Source: Chlorokybus atmophyticus
Taxonomy: Eukaryota; Streptophyta; Chlorokybophyceae; Chlorokybales; Chlorokybaceae
Length of the DNA stretch: 64,000 nucleotides
Assembly: GCA_009103225.1 (NCBI GenBank)
Contig: RHPI01000810.1
Location: forward strand, 621,450 to 685,449
Direction: 5' to 3'
Shown: positions 1 through 11,294 of the stretch, piece after piece
Position numbering within the stretch: the first letter of the stretch is position 1
How the letters are laid out: every line of letters starts with the position of its first letter
Notes under the pieces: generated by a model
Databases searched by the model: none
Told to the model about the DNA's origin: nothing
Seen by the model: only the letters and a program-made list of their open reading frames with translations
Made by a program: the position numbers and the translations under genes

Positions 1-1180
1 CTCAAATTGTTTTACAAGTTCTCCAAATGCAGACTTAGTTTGTTACCAGAGTAACGCAGCATTACACCAGACCTTGAACGCAGCAATAATGCCTGCGTCA
101 AGAGGTTGAATCTTGCTGGTCATGTTGAGAGGCAGAAACAGACACTTCACAGTGTCCACCTGAAGCGTCTTGAACCCTTTCTCCGTGCATGCGGCCCTGT
201 ACTTGCAGGCGTGGGTGGAAGAGTTGTCGAGCAACAATACATTGCGCTTTTGCAGCTTCATCTCAAAGGCGAAGTTGCAGAGCCAGCGATTGAAAATCTG
301 CATGAGACAACGCTTAATCACACACGAACTTACAATCACACATGTGGACTTGCAGTTTGCACTAACAGACTTGCCAACTAGCAATAGTGCCAAACACCTT
401 ACCTCAGCGTTCATCCAAGCCTTCTTGTTGTTCTCGTATTCCACACCAATGCGGATGGAAGTCCATGTGCCCTTAAAAATCCTAGGTCTTTTAGCCATAC
501 CAATCAGCAAAAGGGGACACTTCTCGGAGCCGTCGGCATTCACACACAATGCTGTTGTGAACCTGTCCTTCTCTCTCTTCCCCCCTCTCGCTTCTTTACT
601 TGCAGTTTCCAATGTGTGGCGTGGACGAGCCCGGTAGAACATCCCGCTCTCATCCATGTTGAAGGTGTTGGTAGCGCCGTATTCTTCAAGAATCTCTGAC
701 AAGTCAGCTCGGGCCATGCCGACCCCTTCTTCAACCGTATCGTTGGCTTCCCCTTGCAATGGTTTAGCGGAGATGCCATGACGCTTCTTGAAGCGATTCA
801 CCTACCCGTGTGATGCATTAAAGTCCTATAAGTTCAACTTGCTAGTAAAGTCCTCGCCCTTCTCTATCGCGTCTATGAGGGAAGCATTGCGAGCTTGTAC
901 AAACCATGCATACAATGCATCCTCCAACTTAGGATGTGCATCAAGCCGCATGCGCTTGGTACTTGCAGCGAAGTTACCACCCTGAGCTAGCGTGTCAGCT
1001 ATCTTATCACGGGCAGTCATCAACTTTAACAATGCATGCTGTTTGATATCTAATTTCAACTTGGATTTAACACTAGCAATGAAGTCCGCTTGCCTAACGT
1101 TGATGCTCTTGCACAACCCATTATGCAGCTCCAATATGCGCTTGTTGTCGTTGAGAATGATGTTGCTACGCTTGGCGGGC
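1..1180 (-). pseudogene. Tigger/pogo-type DDE transposase relic
   Basis: Encodes parts of a Tc1/mariner-superfamily pogo/Tigger transposase. The segment read from 1179 down to 826 resembles a CENP-B/Tc5 helix-turn-helix DNA-binding region (KLEDALYAWFVQARN). The segment below 801 holds the DDE_1 endonuclease core: NMDESGMFYRARP carries the first Asp, LLLDNSSTHACKY the second, and FLPLNMTSKIQPLDAGII the typical tail. A 105-bp GT-AG intron (298-402) is in phase. Two in-frame TAG stops (near 826 and 805) separate the two parts although the frame is unbroken, and a further in-frame stop lies at 43-45, so the copy looks inactive. The first coding exon seems to begin at an acceptor near 1180; an upstream exon around 1288-1330 is possible but unproven. 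Neither terminal inverted repeats nor a TA duplication could be identified because the window edge cuts the element. Confidence 0.8.
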
Positions 1181-2627
1181 TGTGGTGTGACATGATGACA
1201 TACAAGACGCATGTAATGGTTTTGATGTTTACATGAACAGTCATAACAATGCACACATATACACGAGCATGTGCACAATACACACCTTAGCACAAGCCCT
1301 CCGGAGCTTCAAGCAGCTGTTCCCATTGTCAAGGCGTCTACTGCTACCTATCTACACCTTTGCCCCCGCCGCCGCAGCATCTTACCGCGCCTCCAGGGGA
1401 TAACCATTGCCTCTGCAACTAATGTGGCGGCTTAAGGCTCAGAAGTACTTGCATGTGCACAAGGGCACAAGGGCAAGTGCTTGCTTGTGCCCTTGCCTAC
1501 AAGCAAGCACTTGCCATTGTGCCCTTGCGCTCAGCATTGCCACCTCAATAAGAGCATATCACCACTGGGATTTTCATGCGGCAACAATAGTCTTATTACG
1601 GGCAAGCCTTTCTTGAAGACCATTTCACTAAGCAAAAACATTTGTTTGTAACTTACTTATTTAAAATCCATTGGTCTTTTGATAATGCATGATCTTAGCG
1701 GGGTTATTCCATTCCACTACAGCAAAGTCTTTTAATGGGGGTAGGCTGTACAGGCAAATAGTGGTGCTTAAGAGAGTATTCTTAACCGCAAAGAGCGCAT
1801 CTGTTTTTCACGTCATCCTCGTAAGTTTTAGTGAGCGCATTTAAAAGGTCGGGGAAGTAGTAGCGCATGACGAGTTTGGCATAATATGTGACTAGCGTGA
1901 TCAACAGTGCGTGATGGGCAAGGTGTGACGCGCAGCCAGCGTGACGATCATGTTTGCGCATTGGTCGTGACGTGATGGGCGTGATATAAAGGGGATAATT
2001 GCATCAATAGCATGTTTATGCGCTTAACATTCAGGAGTAGTCTTGGTAGTCTTGGTACACTGTAGTGTAGCTCGGGAATTACGCACGTAGGACACGTAAC
2101 GTGCGGCAAGCGTGCAAACGTGGCGCAGCCTGCGCAGGAGTCCAAGTCCACGTAGGATGCTGACTTACTGGTCAGAGGCAGCATTGTTTCCTCCGCCAAC
2201 GAGTAGCCTTCCGTGCCGTCTGCCGCCGCCGCGGCGCTGCTCGCTCACGATCAGGAGGACGACAAGGAAGTGCGATTAACAGTCGCGGAGCTGTGACAGC
2301 CAAAGCCGCCGCTGCAAGATAAGGTAAGGACAATCAGTTTACTTACGGACAAGCTGGCTGTTTACGTGTGCGCGAGTGCGCCAGAGCTGCTAGCTGCTTG
2401 CTCCTCAGCTGGAAAAAGTCAATGTGCTGCACAGTTGGATGATTACTGCTTCTGCAAGCTAGTTTAGTTGTGTGCATTGAGAGCTTGCTTTCTCAACTCG
2501 AGGCTGTCGTCCGCAGCTGGCTGTGCTTGCATGGGGACGTTGCATGCTTGAGCATCATGCAAGTCGGTGGCTTATGTTTTAACATTGTCGTGAATTGGTA
2601 GGGGCTGTCGGTGATATTGTCGTCAGC
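1181..2627. other. Intergenic spacer
   Basis: No coding exon is supported. It contains a long perfect hairpin (1460-1527, listed separately). The last about 450 bases, upstream of the aldehyde dehydrogenase start, are GC-richer and probably hold its promoter and 5' leader; no TATA box or other defined element could be assigned. Confidence 0.5.
1460..1527. repeat. Long hairpin, 16-bp plus 9-bp arms
   Basis: The left arm GGCAAGTGCTTGCTTG (1472-1487) is a perfect reverse complement of 1500-1515, around a 12-nt loop. After a 3-nt interruption the outer arms CAAGGGCAC (1460-1468) and GTGCCCTTG (1519-1527) also pair perfectly. The predicted RNA is one 68-nt stem-loop, in the size range of a small-RNA precursor, but expression is unknown. 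Confidence 0.7.
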
Positions 2628-4910
2628 ATGGTGAGCAATCCTGCGGGAGCCACGGCGGCCGGCGCCGTGGCTCCGACGGTGGCGAAGCTGCGTGCCGCCT
2701 TCGACCAGGGCATCACAAGACCGTTGGAATGGCGCGAGCACCAGCTCAAGCAGCTCATCAAGATGGTCAAGGAGCAGAAAACCGCCTTTGTGGAAGCTCT
2801 TCAGGCTGACCTTGGCCGTGGAGAGGTACATCTCACACACTCTGCATGCCGCATGCAAGTCTTTGATCAGTGACAGTCCATAAATTATTACGCATGTACG
2901 TTGCAGTGGACTAGTCTACTGCGATTGCCAACGCAGTAAGCCACAACAGCAAGACAAACAGCCACGCTTGCGTCGCACTGCCTGTTGTGCGGGCGCCTTG
3001 TTAGACTGCCTTGTGCGACGTCGTGTAACGTTGGTGGCGCGCGCTCTCATGCTGCACAGCAATGAGCACAGTGTGATAAGCTGAGCATGGCTTTACATTG
3101 TCGCAGATGGAAGCGAGTGTGGTTGAGGTGGACGGTGTCTGCGCGACCATGACGGACTTACTCAAAAACGTCAGAAAGTATGTCAGTTTGGGTTACATGT
3201 GACGACAGCTGTCATGACTGTTTTTGTTTGATTTCTATTGCTTTGTAAAAATGACAAGTGTTGTTTGAACTCTTGACAGGTGGGCTGCACCTCAGAAAGT
3301 CAAGACGCCAATGTCTTTCTATCCAGGGACTGCAGAAGTTGTGCCTGAGCCATTGGGCGCAGTGCTCATTATTGCTCCCTGGAACTTCCCTCTCAGTAAG
3401 TTTATGTCTGCTGCAGTCTGCGACTTGCACTCTGGCAGTTTCTGTGCGTTGCAAAAAATGACCTTCAACTCAGTGTCGGACTGATATTCAGTCCCATTCG
3501 TGTTTGTGTTACGCAGTTTTGCTTCTTGAGCCTCTTGCTGCAGCCATTGCAGCTGGCAATGCTGTAGTGGGCAAGCCGTCTGAAGTCTCATCGCACACTT
3601 CTGCGGCACTTGCCAAGTATGTTCCGCAATACATTGACATGCGTGCCATCTCCATCATTGAGGGTGGAAAGGACGTTGTGCAGCAGCTGCTCGAACAACG
3701 GTATGTATATGTATGTGCATTGTATAGCGTTTTGTGGACACATAACAAACACAATGCTCACATGGTTGGAGTTGTTCGTAGGTGGGACCACATCTTCTAC
3801 ACTGGTGGCAGCAGTGTTGGGCGCATTGTCATGGCTGCCGCTGCCAAGCACTTGACGCCAGTAACGCTGGAGTTGGGTGGCAAGTCGCCGTGTTATGTGG
3901 ACAAAGACGTGGACGTGAAGGTCAGCACACCTCACTGCTTTGTAACTGGTTGGTTGTGTATCTGCTTGTGCATGCCTCTCTTTTGAGGACGCCTTTGCTG
4001 TGAACCTCATGTGTGGACAATGGCTTCTTGTTATCTTTTGTGAACAGGTTGTTGCAAAGAGAATGCTTTCGGGCAAGTTCACAAATGCAGGACAGATTTG
4101 CGTTGCACCGGACTACTGCTTGGCACATGAGAAGATTGCGCAGCCGTTGCTGGAAGCCTGCAAAGATACGATCAAAGAGTTCTATGGTGAAGACCCCAAA
4201 GCGTCGAAGGACTTTGCGCGCATCATCAGCGACGGTCATTTCAAGCGTGTGTCTGGCATTCTCGATGAGGTTAAAGACCAAGTCTTTGTGGGCGGAGCTA
4301 CTGATCCGCAGCAGCGGTTCATTGCTCCAACACTGTTGAAGGATGTGCCTGAATCTGCTGGCTATTGGAAGGAGGAGATATTCGGCCCTCTGCTTGCTGT
4401 GGCGCCCGTTCCTGATGAAGACGCTGCTATTGAGTTCATTCGCAAGGGAGAGAAGCCTCTTGCTCTGTATGTGTTCTCGAACAGCTCGCAAGTGCAGCAG
4501 AAGATTGTGAGTAACACGTCGTCTGGCGGTGTTTGCATCAATGACACCGTCCTTCATGTAAGTTGTGTTTCTTTGCTGTTGCCACTTGGCAGCCCTTACA
4601 TCGCTGCTTCATTAGTGCACTTGAAGAGTGCATTGAATTGTAGTAATCATACCTTGATGCATGGCAGCTTGGCATTCCTGACTTGCCCTTTGGTGGAGTT
4701 GGTGAAAGTGGCATGGGCGCTTACCATGGCAAGCGCTCATTTGATACGTTTTCACATATCAAAGGCGTCGCCAAGAAGCCATTGGCAAACGATCCCGCGC
4801 TGCGCTATCCGCCGTTCACTCCCAAGAAGATTGCACTCTTGTCTTTGCTGATTGGTGGCGGGTCCCTTCGCGACTGGATCAGTTGGCTGTTTGGGTGGGG
4901 CAAGAAGTGA
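2628..4910 (+). CDS. Class 3 (fatty) aldehyde dehydrogenase, membrane-anchored
   Basis: NAD(P)-dependent oxidation of aldehydes to carboxylic acids; the ALDH3 family acts on medium and long-chain fatty aldehydes. Seven exons: 2628-2825, 3107-3177, 3280-3395, 3517-3700, 3782-3920, 4048-4557, 4668-4910, giving 486 residues with every junction in phase. Family marks are [19 protein letters not shown], the glycine motif [25 protein letters not shown] with the general-base Glu, and [11 protein letters not shown] with the catalytic Cys. Near the C-terminus are [10 protein letters not shown] and [15 protein letters not shown]. The protein ends with a hydrophobic segment ([13 protein letters not shown], then WISWLFGW), matching the C-terminal tail anchor of fatty aldehyde dehydrogenases, so an ER or other organelle membrane location is likely. 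The first ATG in the open frame was taken as start; no N-terminal targeting peptide is evident. Ends about 1.6 kb from the convergent membralin gene. Confidence 0.95.
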
Positions 4911-6504
4911 GCACGTGCAAATAGCGTTATGGCCTTGTACAGTTGACTGAAATAAGTGCAGCCATTTTGTGTTGTTATGGTGCAGAAACGCGGTGGGTTT
5001 AGTGACTGGTGTGCTTGCTAGAGGAGGCAGATAGGGCGTGGGTCCTGTATACACCACCAACGACGGTTGTTTCAAACTACTTAGACACGATGTAGGGCGT
5101 TCATGGTGCGTGTTGACTGTACCTTGTTGCCTACAGGAAGTTATCATGTGCAATTGCGGCGCTTTGGAGCATCTTGTATGCTGCATTCACGTTCCACTTC
5201 AAGAAGTTATGGTTATCAAATGCACGGATAGGTGGTAAAGGCCCCGGGTATAATAATTGTGCTGGTGTTGATGGTTTGTCCCTGAGTGCTCTATCTACAA
5301 AATGCGCATGTTTGTGGGATGTTTACGATGTACACCCTATGGACATTTGTGGGGAAGGATGTGTGCTACATGTGATGCTGCATCTGTACAATAAGCAGTG
5401 TGTTTGCACAGCACATGGATGTGTCATCCACTCCCCTTAGCATTCGCACCCGTACACTTGCAAACACATCAAACACCAGCTACATGCAAGGAAGTCCTCA
5501 TACAAGAACATCATCAAGGCTCACATATCATTACCGCAGGCAGGGCAAGCCTACCACGCGTCGCATATACATGGTATAAGACTTTTATACCGTATTTGAC
5601 ATGTATATGCAATAAGCTTCCACCTATAATGATAACTTCTGGTGCCATAGCTTGGTAGATAAGGTCGCATCTGTTACAGCCGATCGTAATGTCACATTCC
5701 AATCGGCTCACACGTGTGATTTCATAGTAAAAAGTCACACATGTTGTGAGTGCGAGGTATCGTTACACCATCAGTTGACGGAATCCCTACTTCAATGATG
5801 AGATATATCATCTTTTCACATAATAGGTGAGATAGTGCTAGGACAAATACTCCATACATTTCATGCATGCATTTGTAGCAAGCATCTTAGATAGCTCATA
5901 ACATCATAAACTTCAAGCAATGCTACATGCAATATTGTATGTGAGGTTGTCACATGCAGCTACACGCGATAACGACGAGTCTGTGAACATGAAAAATTAC
6001 AATAATAGTGCATGGCATCTGGGGTTGTCGGGTGGGTTGGCAATCCAGCCAAGACACCACTAAGCCAACACATCAATTACAATAGGAAGCAAGCAAGGCC
6101 GGTAGATAACAAGTACAGCATCTTTTATGCAGACCAAGGCGGGCATATATATGCTGGTTCGTGCACGAGCTTGCCTTGCTTGCATTAGTACTATTGGAAA
6201 GCCTACACATAATAAATGAAGCATACTTTGCTGACTGCAACAGCACACCTTATATTCCAAAGACTTGCTTAGGCATACACCCATGTCTGCAAGGACACGT
6301 ATACAGCAAGAGTATACCCACATGAAACAGCGTAAACTGCACATTGGACTGGTTAAATTCGCATCTGCTGTACCTAACACAAACTGCACAATGCACATAC
6401 ACAAGCTAGAGCGGGGGCCACAGTTGTCAACCTACAACAGAAAGGAGGCTATACCAACCTAAGCTTGAATTGCACTACGTCACAATCGCTTATCTATCTA
6501 CAAA
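4911..6504. other. Convergent intergenic spacer
   Basis: Lies between the 3' ends of the aldehyde dehydrogenase (+) and membralin (-) genes. No conserved coding exon, RNA gene or clear repeat was recognised. Confidence 0.5.
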
Positions 6505-9500
6505 CTAAGTGTCCGACCTTGTTTGCCTCGTACTGCTCTGTGACATGCTGCTGTCAGCTGTAGTAGAGCTAGTGCCGCGGCTGAACGAAGCGCTGCTCAT
6601 TGAGTTGTCATTACTGTCATGGCTGGCCTGTGGCGTCGGGTCCGCAGCTCCAACTTGAGCTGCTGCTGCCACTGACACCACAGGCTGCGCAGCATTTCCT
6701 CGCCAGATAATGCTGAACGGGAACATCGGGAGGGACATTAGCGGGCCTATTGCGAGCATTAGGGGACTCGGGCTGTTGGCGTGGACAGCCGGCCGTAGCT
6801 GGCTTGCAGGGTGAGGGGTAGGGGCGGGCGGGTTGTCCGCATCCTGCTGCTGCTGCTGCTGCTGCTGCAATGGAGGAGATGCTGCGTGCTCATGTGCATG
6901 CGTGCGCTGCTGCTGGTGCTGGTGCTGCATGGGCTGGTGCTGGGTGGGCTGGCGCTGCTCTGACTGCTGTGCAGCCGCTTGTCGCTGTTGTTGACGGCGC
7001 TGGCTTTCTTCCAGAGCCGGCACCTGGTACAAACACTGTAAGCATGATCGTCACAAAGAGTGCAGATGCACCAACACCGATAGCGGCAGACCTCATGTCG
7101 GTTCCAGAAGTACAGGATGGAGTGCTGGATAAAAGCGGCGGTAGCAAAGAAGGCAATATAGGAAAAACCTGCACACCAAGCAAGAGCAATCATTGACAAT
7201 GTCTCACAATTTGGCTTGCACTGTAGCAACAGCACTTACCATATGTGTACGAAAAGAAGTATATGTGGAAAAGCATGAAGTAAACAAAAAAGAATCGAGG
7301 GAAAAAGCGCATAGAAGTGGTTGTCCGGACACTGCAGCACAAACACACTATCAGTTGCTGCTTGTGCTAGTGGCCCAGCCTGTACAGTAGAACTGGGTGG
7401 CTATAGTACACCACACAATGTACCTGATCATGGCAAAAAGCTCGCAAAGCCAGACAAGTGTCAGGATCATGAACGCCATCAGCTGGTCATCAAAGAACTC
7501 AAACAAGAAAAACAGGATGCCGATCATAATCTGTTGATTACCATCAACTGTGTGAGCAAGGCTGGCGAGAGAGTGTGCACACCTTTCCACTTCGCAGACA
7601 AGGTGCTTTGAGCAAGCATGCACAACGAAGACGTGATGCAAGGACATCTGTACCGGCACAAACACCAGCGACTCGATAATGTGGGTGAAGATCAGCCGGA
7701 AAATAGGTAAGCGGTAGCGAGCATGGTGTTGTAGTTGAACTGCAACACAAGATGCCATCAGATGTCAGCACCAGCACAATCAGTTGCAGATGCCGACCCT
7801 TCATATCAAGCTCCTGAGTATCGAACCTGTGAACTTGAACATGCGCGCCTGAGTCTCCCGCAGTGTGAACGAGACAGACATAGTGGTAGTGAAGAACAGG
7901 AAAAGTGATGTAATGAAAACGCCGAACTTCACCACCAAATAATCTGCTTGGACAGTGTGTTGAAAACATGACGCAGAGCAAGCTCCAAAAATAACGCGCG
8001 TGGCAGAACTAGTGACAAGCAACCTACTACTTCGCAGTTGTGCACCACATACCTTCAATGCGCATTGGCTCAGGGTGAACGTCAGGTGCAGAGTTCAGGT
8101 TGTACAACTCTTTTGTGTACACATTGAACAGGTACCCTACCAAACAATTAAACAATTGATTTGACTTTGCTTTCAATCCACACACCATGACTCACATACA
8201 GGACTCCTCAACCTACCTCTGTTGCCTCGGGCTTCAATGAGGCTGTTGATGATGACTGTATCATAGCCGACGAGGTTGTCTAGCAAGAATCGCGTGTACC
8301 TTGAGGTATGTATACAGATTATTAAGCCCTGCGGTTTTGTTGTAAGCATTCTGCAGCGCAGTGCAATCAATACACCCCACATACTTGTCACCAAAGCAAG
8401 TATTGTTTGTGCAGATAGTGACTTGTACACTGCGGATGCCATGCCTAGCCTTCGCACTCTCCGACAGCATCAAGAAGCCCTGCAAAACAGTTTGAAACTC
8501 TGTGTCAGCGCTTAATAAAGCTCTCTAGTAAAGCACTCTACAGAGTGTGACACTTGAATGCTGCAAACCAAACAAACCTTCTCAAGACTGTATATGTACT
8601 CAGAATCTGTCCACCAGTCCTCGAACTGCTGATATCGTTGAACGGCTGCCCAGTTCTCATGCCGAGCTGCATGGCCTAGTATGCAGCACAGTGAGCAGTG
8701 GCCACAGAGCAGTCTTGAACTGGAGTTTCACATTGCAGAAAGCAGCAACAGCATACCGGAGTCTCTGCTGCCAAGCGAGCCAGCGGTCGTTCGTGCTGAT
8801 TCAGCAATGCGCTACACATGCACATGGTGCACATTAGATGAATGCAAACTTGATGCTCATAGAGTGCACGTAAGCAAGCAGCGGCCATACCCTGTCAGCA
8901 AAGGCTGATGACAAGGTCTTTTCTATCCTTTCCACCCAAGCTGCTCCGTTTGCACTCCAGCTGGCCACGAAGCTTATCAATGCACTGCCAAGCGGTCCCC
9001 GCCGAGCTTCTGCAGCTCTTTTGGACTGCTCTACCGCGGTGACTGGAGGCTCCACTGGCTCATCCTGCTTTGCAGCACTACAGCTATCACCAGATGGATC
9101 ATCCTGGCCTTCCGTACTCAAACAGTAACCCGTTCCGTGTGAGGGTTCAGCAAAGGCAGACTGATCTTTCAATGGAGCCCTCATGCGCAAACTCTCCGGC
9201 ACAACCCAACCACCGGAGACCTGCACCACTTGCGGATGAGACATTCTGCGCATCAGCAACATCATCATGCTTGTAGCGGACCGGCACCTTTATGTCAATG
9301 AGTTGAGCTTCAGATATGGCCGCATCTGATAGCTCCGCTGCACAACCTGGCTGCACAACAGACGTGGCAAGCACAACTCAGTGCACTGTTCTCTCAGTCT
9401 GCTGCCTGTGCACAACCCAACAATGACTGGCAGCAGCAGCATGCCTTGCGTACCGTGCCAACAAAATTGGTATGCATAATGTACAGCAACACCACCAGCA

Positions 9501-9900
9501 GAAGGGCGTTGATGAGACTCATGTACTCCAGTAACCGCCGGAAACGCGGGGTTAGCAACCCAGCCATTACTCCAGAAAACCTGATGTGCGCACACTTGTC
9601 ATTATGCACATCCATACACTGCGACCATGTGCTGTCGTGTTAACCACGTGAAACGCGAGAAAGCAAGCAAACCCCGACGATGCACATCATTTCCACCAAC
9701 CTTGGAAGACACCCCAACCTAAACATGTCCAATCACATGGGGATTCGCCCACCACTATATGCTTTACAACATCGTGAAGAAAACTCCCGTGCATTGCTGA
9801 AACGGTACGACAATATTGGGCATGGCGACATGTCATACGCGGCGCATTGCAACACACAACACCTTGCGTGAATGGTTTGAAAGGCCTGCTCAGGTTCCAT
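6505..9900 (-). CDS. Membralin (TMEM259-like) multi-pass membrane protein
   Basis: Plant and animal membralins are multi-pass ER membrane proteins; in animals membralin takes part in ER-associated degradation. Fourteen exons on the minus strand: 9863-9900, 9454-9580, 9288-9350, 8891-9220, 8578-8764, 8385-8479, 8217-8299, 8053-8136, 7827-7943, 7654-7739, 7424-7530, 7240-7331, 7092-7168, 6505-7023, about 667 residues. The N-terminus MEPEQAFQTIHAR matches plant membralin. LLEYMSLINALLLVVLLYIM is the first membrane helix. NLVGYDTVIINSL and FFTTTMSVSFTLRETQARMF are family signatures, followed by several helices (IGILFFLFEFFDD, FFPRFFFVYFMLFHIYFFSY). The C-terminal cytosolic tail is Gln-rich with a (CAG)n-coded run. 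Phases fit everywhere except exon 5, which is 1 nt too long: the frame shifts near 8665-8690 after WPLLTVLH. It ends in TAG. An assembly error, or a recently damaged gene, would explain the shift. Confidence 0.9.
6843..6871 (-). repeat. CAG microsatellite coding polyglutamine
   Basis: A run of CTG triplets on the plus strand is read in the membralin last exon as about eight consecutive Gln, inside a wider Gln/His-rich tail. Length variation would stay in frame. Confidence 0.85.
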
Positions 9901-11294
9901 GGGCACGCCGGCCCGAAAGTGCACGACACCTATGCTCCCAATTATGCCACCAGGGGGCACAGGCGATCCCATAACCGCCGCCGCAGCAGCAAACCAGAGC
10001 TGCTACTACGGCACACTTCGGCAAGGTCGAAGCACCGGCTGCTGTGCTGCTCCGCATGGGTGCATGTCTCAGAGCCTCGCTTGTAGCGTGTAACTGAGCT
10101 GCGCTTCTGACATCAGCGCTGCATCGATCAGCCTCTCACGCAGGCAGCAGTCCAAGCCAAATTCAACAAATGTGAAGTCAAGACCCTCCCGCGCCCATGC
10201 ACTATGCACTGACAGCGACAACGCCCAGCTTGACCCTCCCGCCGTCGCCGACGCCGCCGTCGCCGCTAAGCACGCAGCTGCGTCACTCAGCGCCAACAAC
10301 ATGTTGGTAGAGTGTGTTAGGGTTTGCTTTCTGTCTTCGGGTCTGACGCAGTTTCGTCGTCGTCAAGTGGCTCCGGTTAATTATGGCACACGCAGCTCGT
10401 TTAACAGATTCAGCACTAAACTGCGACAAGCCCACTTCAGCAAACACAAATTACACGTGGCGAAAGTTGGCTTAGAGGCGGTGGCGGCGGCGGAGCCGGT
10501 GGCGGTGGTGGTGGCGGCGGTCTGGTGCGGTTGTTATTTTACGTGTCATTGTCGTCTGCGTGGTCGTTTTCGTCGTCGTCGTCGTGTGAGGGAGCTCTGC
10601 CGAATGTGCGCTGGTGTCATTGGTTGGGGCTTCAGGCAGCGTGCGTAGGGTTTGGGCGCTGACCAAGTTGACCGGCTTCCTGCGGCGGTGCCGTGGCTGA
10701 GGTTGATAGGTTTGGCGTTCCTCGACTTCGTTAACATGATCGTCGAGTTGTGACGCGTTGCGCTCAGCATACATACGCCTGCCCTTGGCTTTCCCCGTCT
10801 GCGGCCAGCCGCCTGCGCTACTCATCATCCGCACTACGCTTGCAGTCAATTTGAGCCTATTGATGCTTATTCATCACTGCCAGTCATTCACACGGCTATA
10901 AACCTGTTGACGTCTGCGGCTTCGAGCTCATACGCGGAGCGAACACCAGGTTGGTTGTCACCACAGGCTTTTTCAAGTCAGCACACGACGCACAGCATTG
11001 TTTCAAGCAGTTGCAACCCTAGCTGGCATGCGCATCCTGCGGTGGAGGTCTGATATAGGTTGCATTGTTCTCCACACACTGCCTCACCAGGTTGCACCCA
11101 ACGTGGTTTTGTGAGGTCGTCTTCGGCAGCCCTTCTTACAGATTCACACACGTAACTTATTGCACGCACACCAGAACCCGTTTGACGTTTACAGTAGCGA
11201 CGTCCAGGGGGTCGTCACCTAGTGGGCATCTCGTTGCTTATGTGTCTGGTTGCACTCCTGGCAGACAACGTTTGTGGCGATTATCAGTTGCACT
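9901..11294. other. Divergent spacer between membralin and YTH genes
   Basis: Probably holds both promoters and 5' leaders. The part at 10170-10850 is rich in GTC/GCG triplet repeats and gives open but low-complexity reading frames on both strands (Thr/Arg/His-rich on minus, starting near 10824). No homology or splice support was seen, so none is called as a gene. Confidence 0.5.

Noticed and set aside
10472-10849. Minus-strand gene with Thr/His/Arg-rich product
   Set aside because: The frame is built from GTC and GGC triplet repeats and lacks conserved sequence or splice support.
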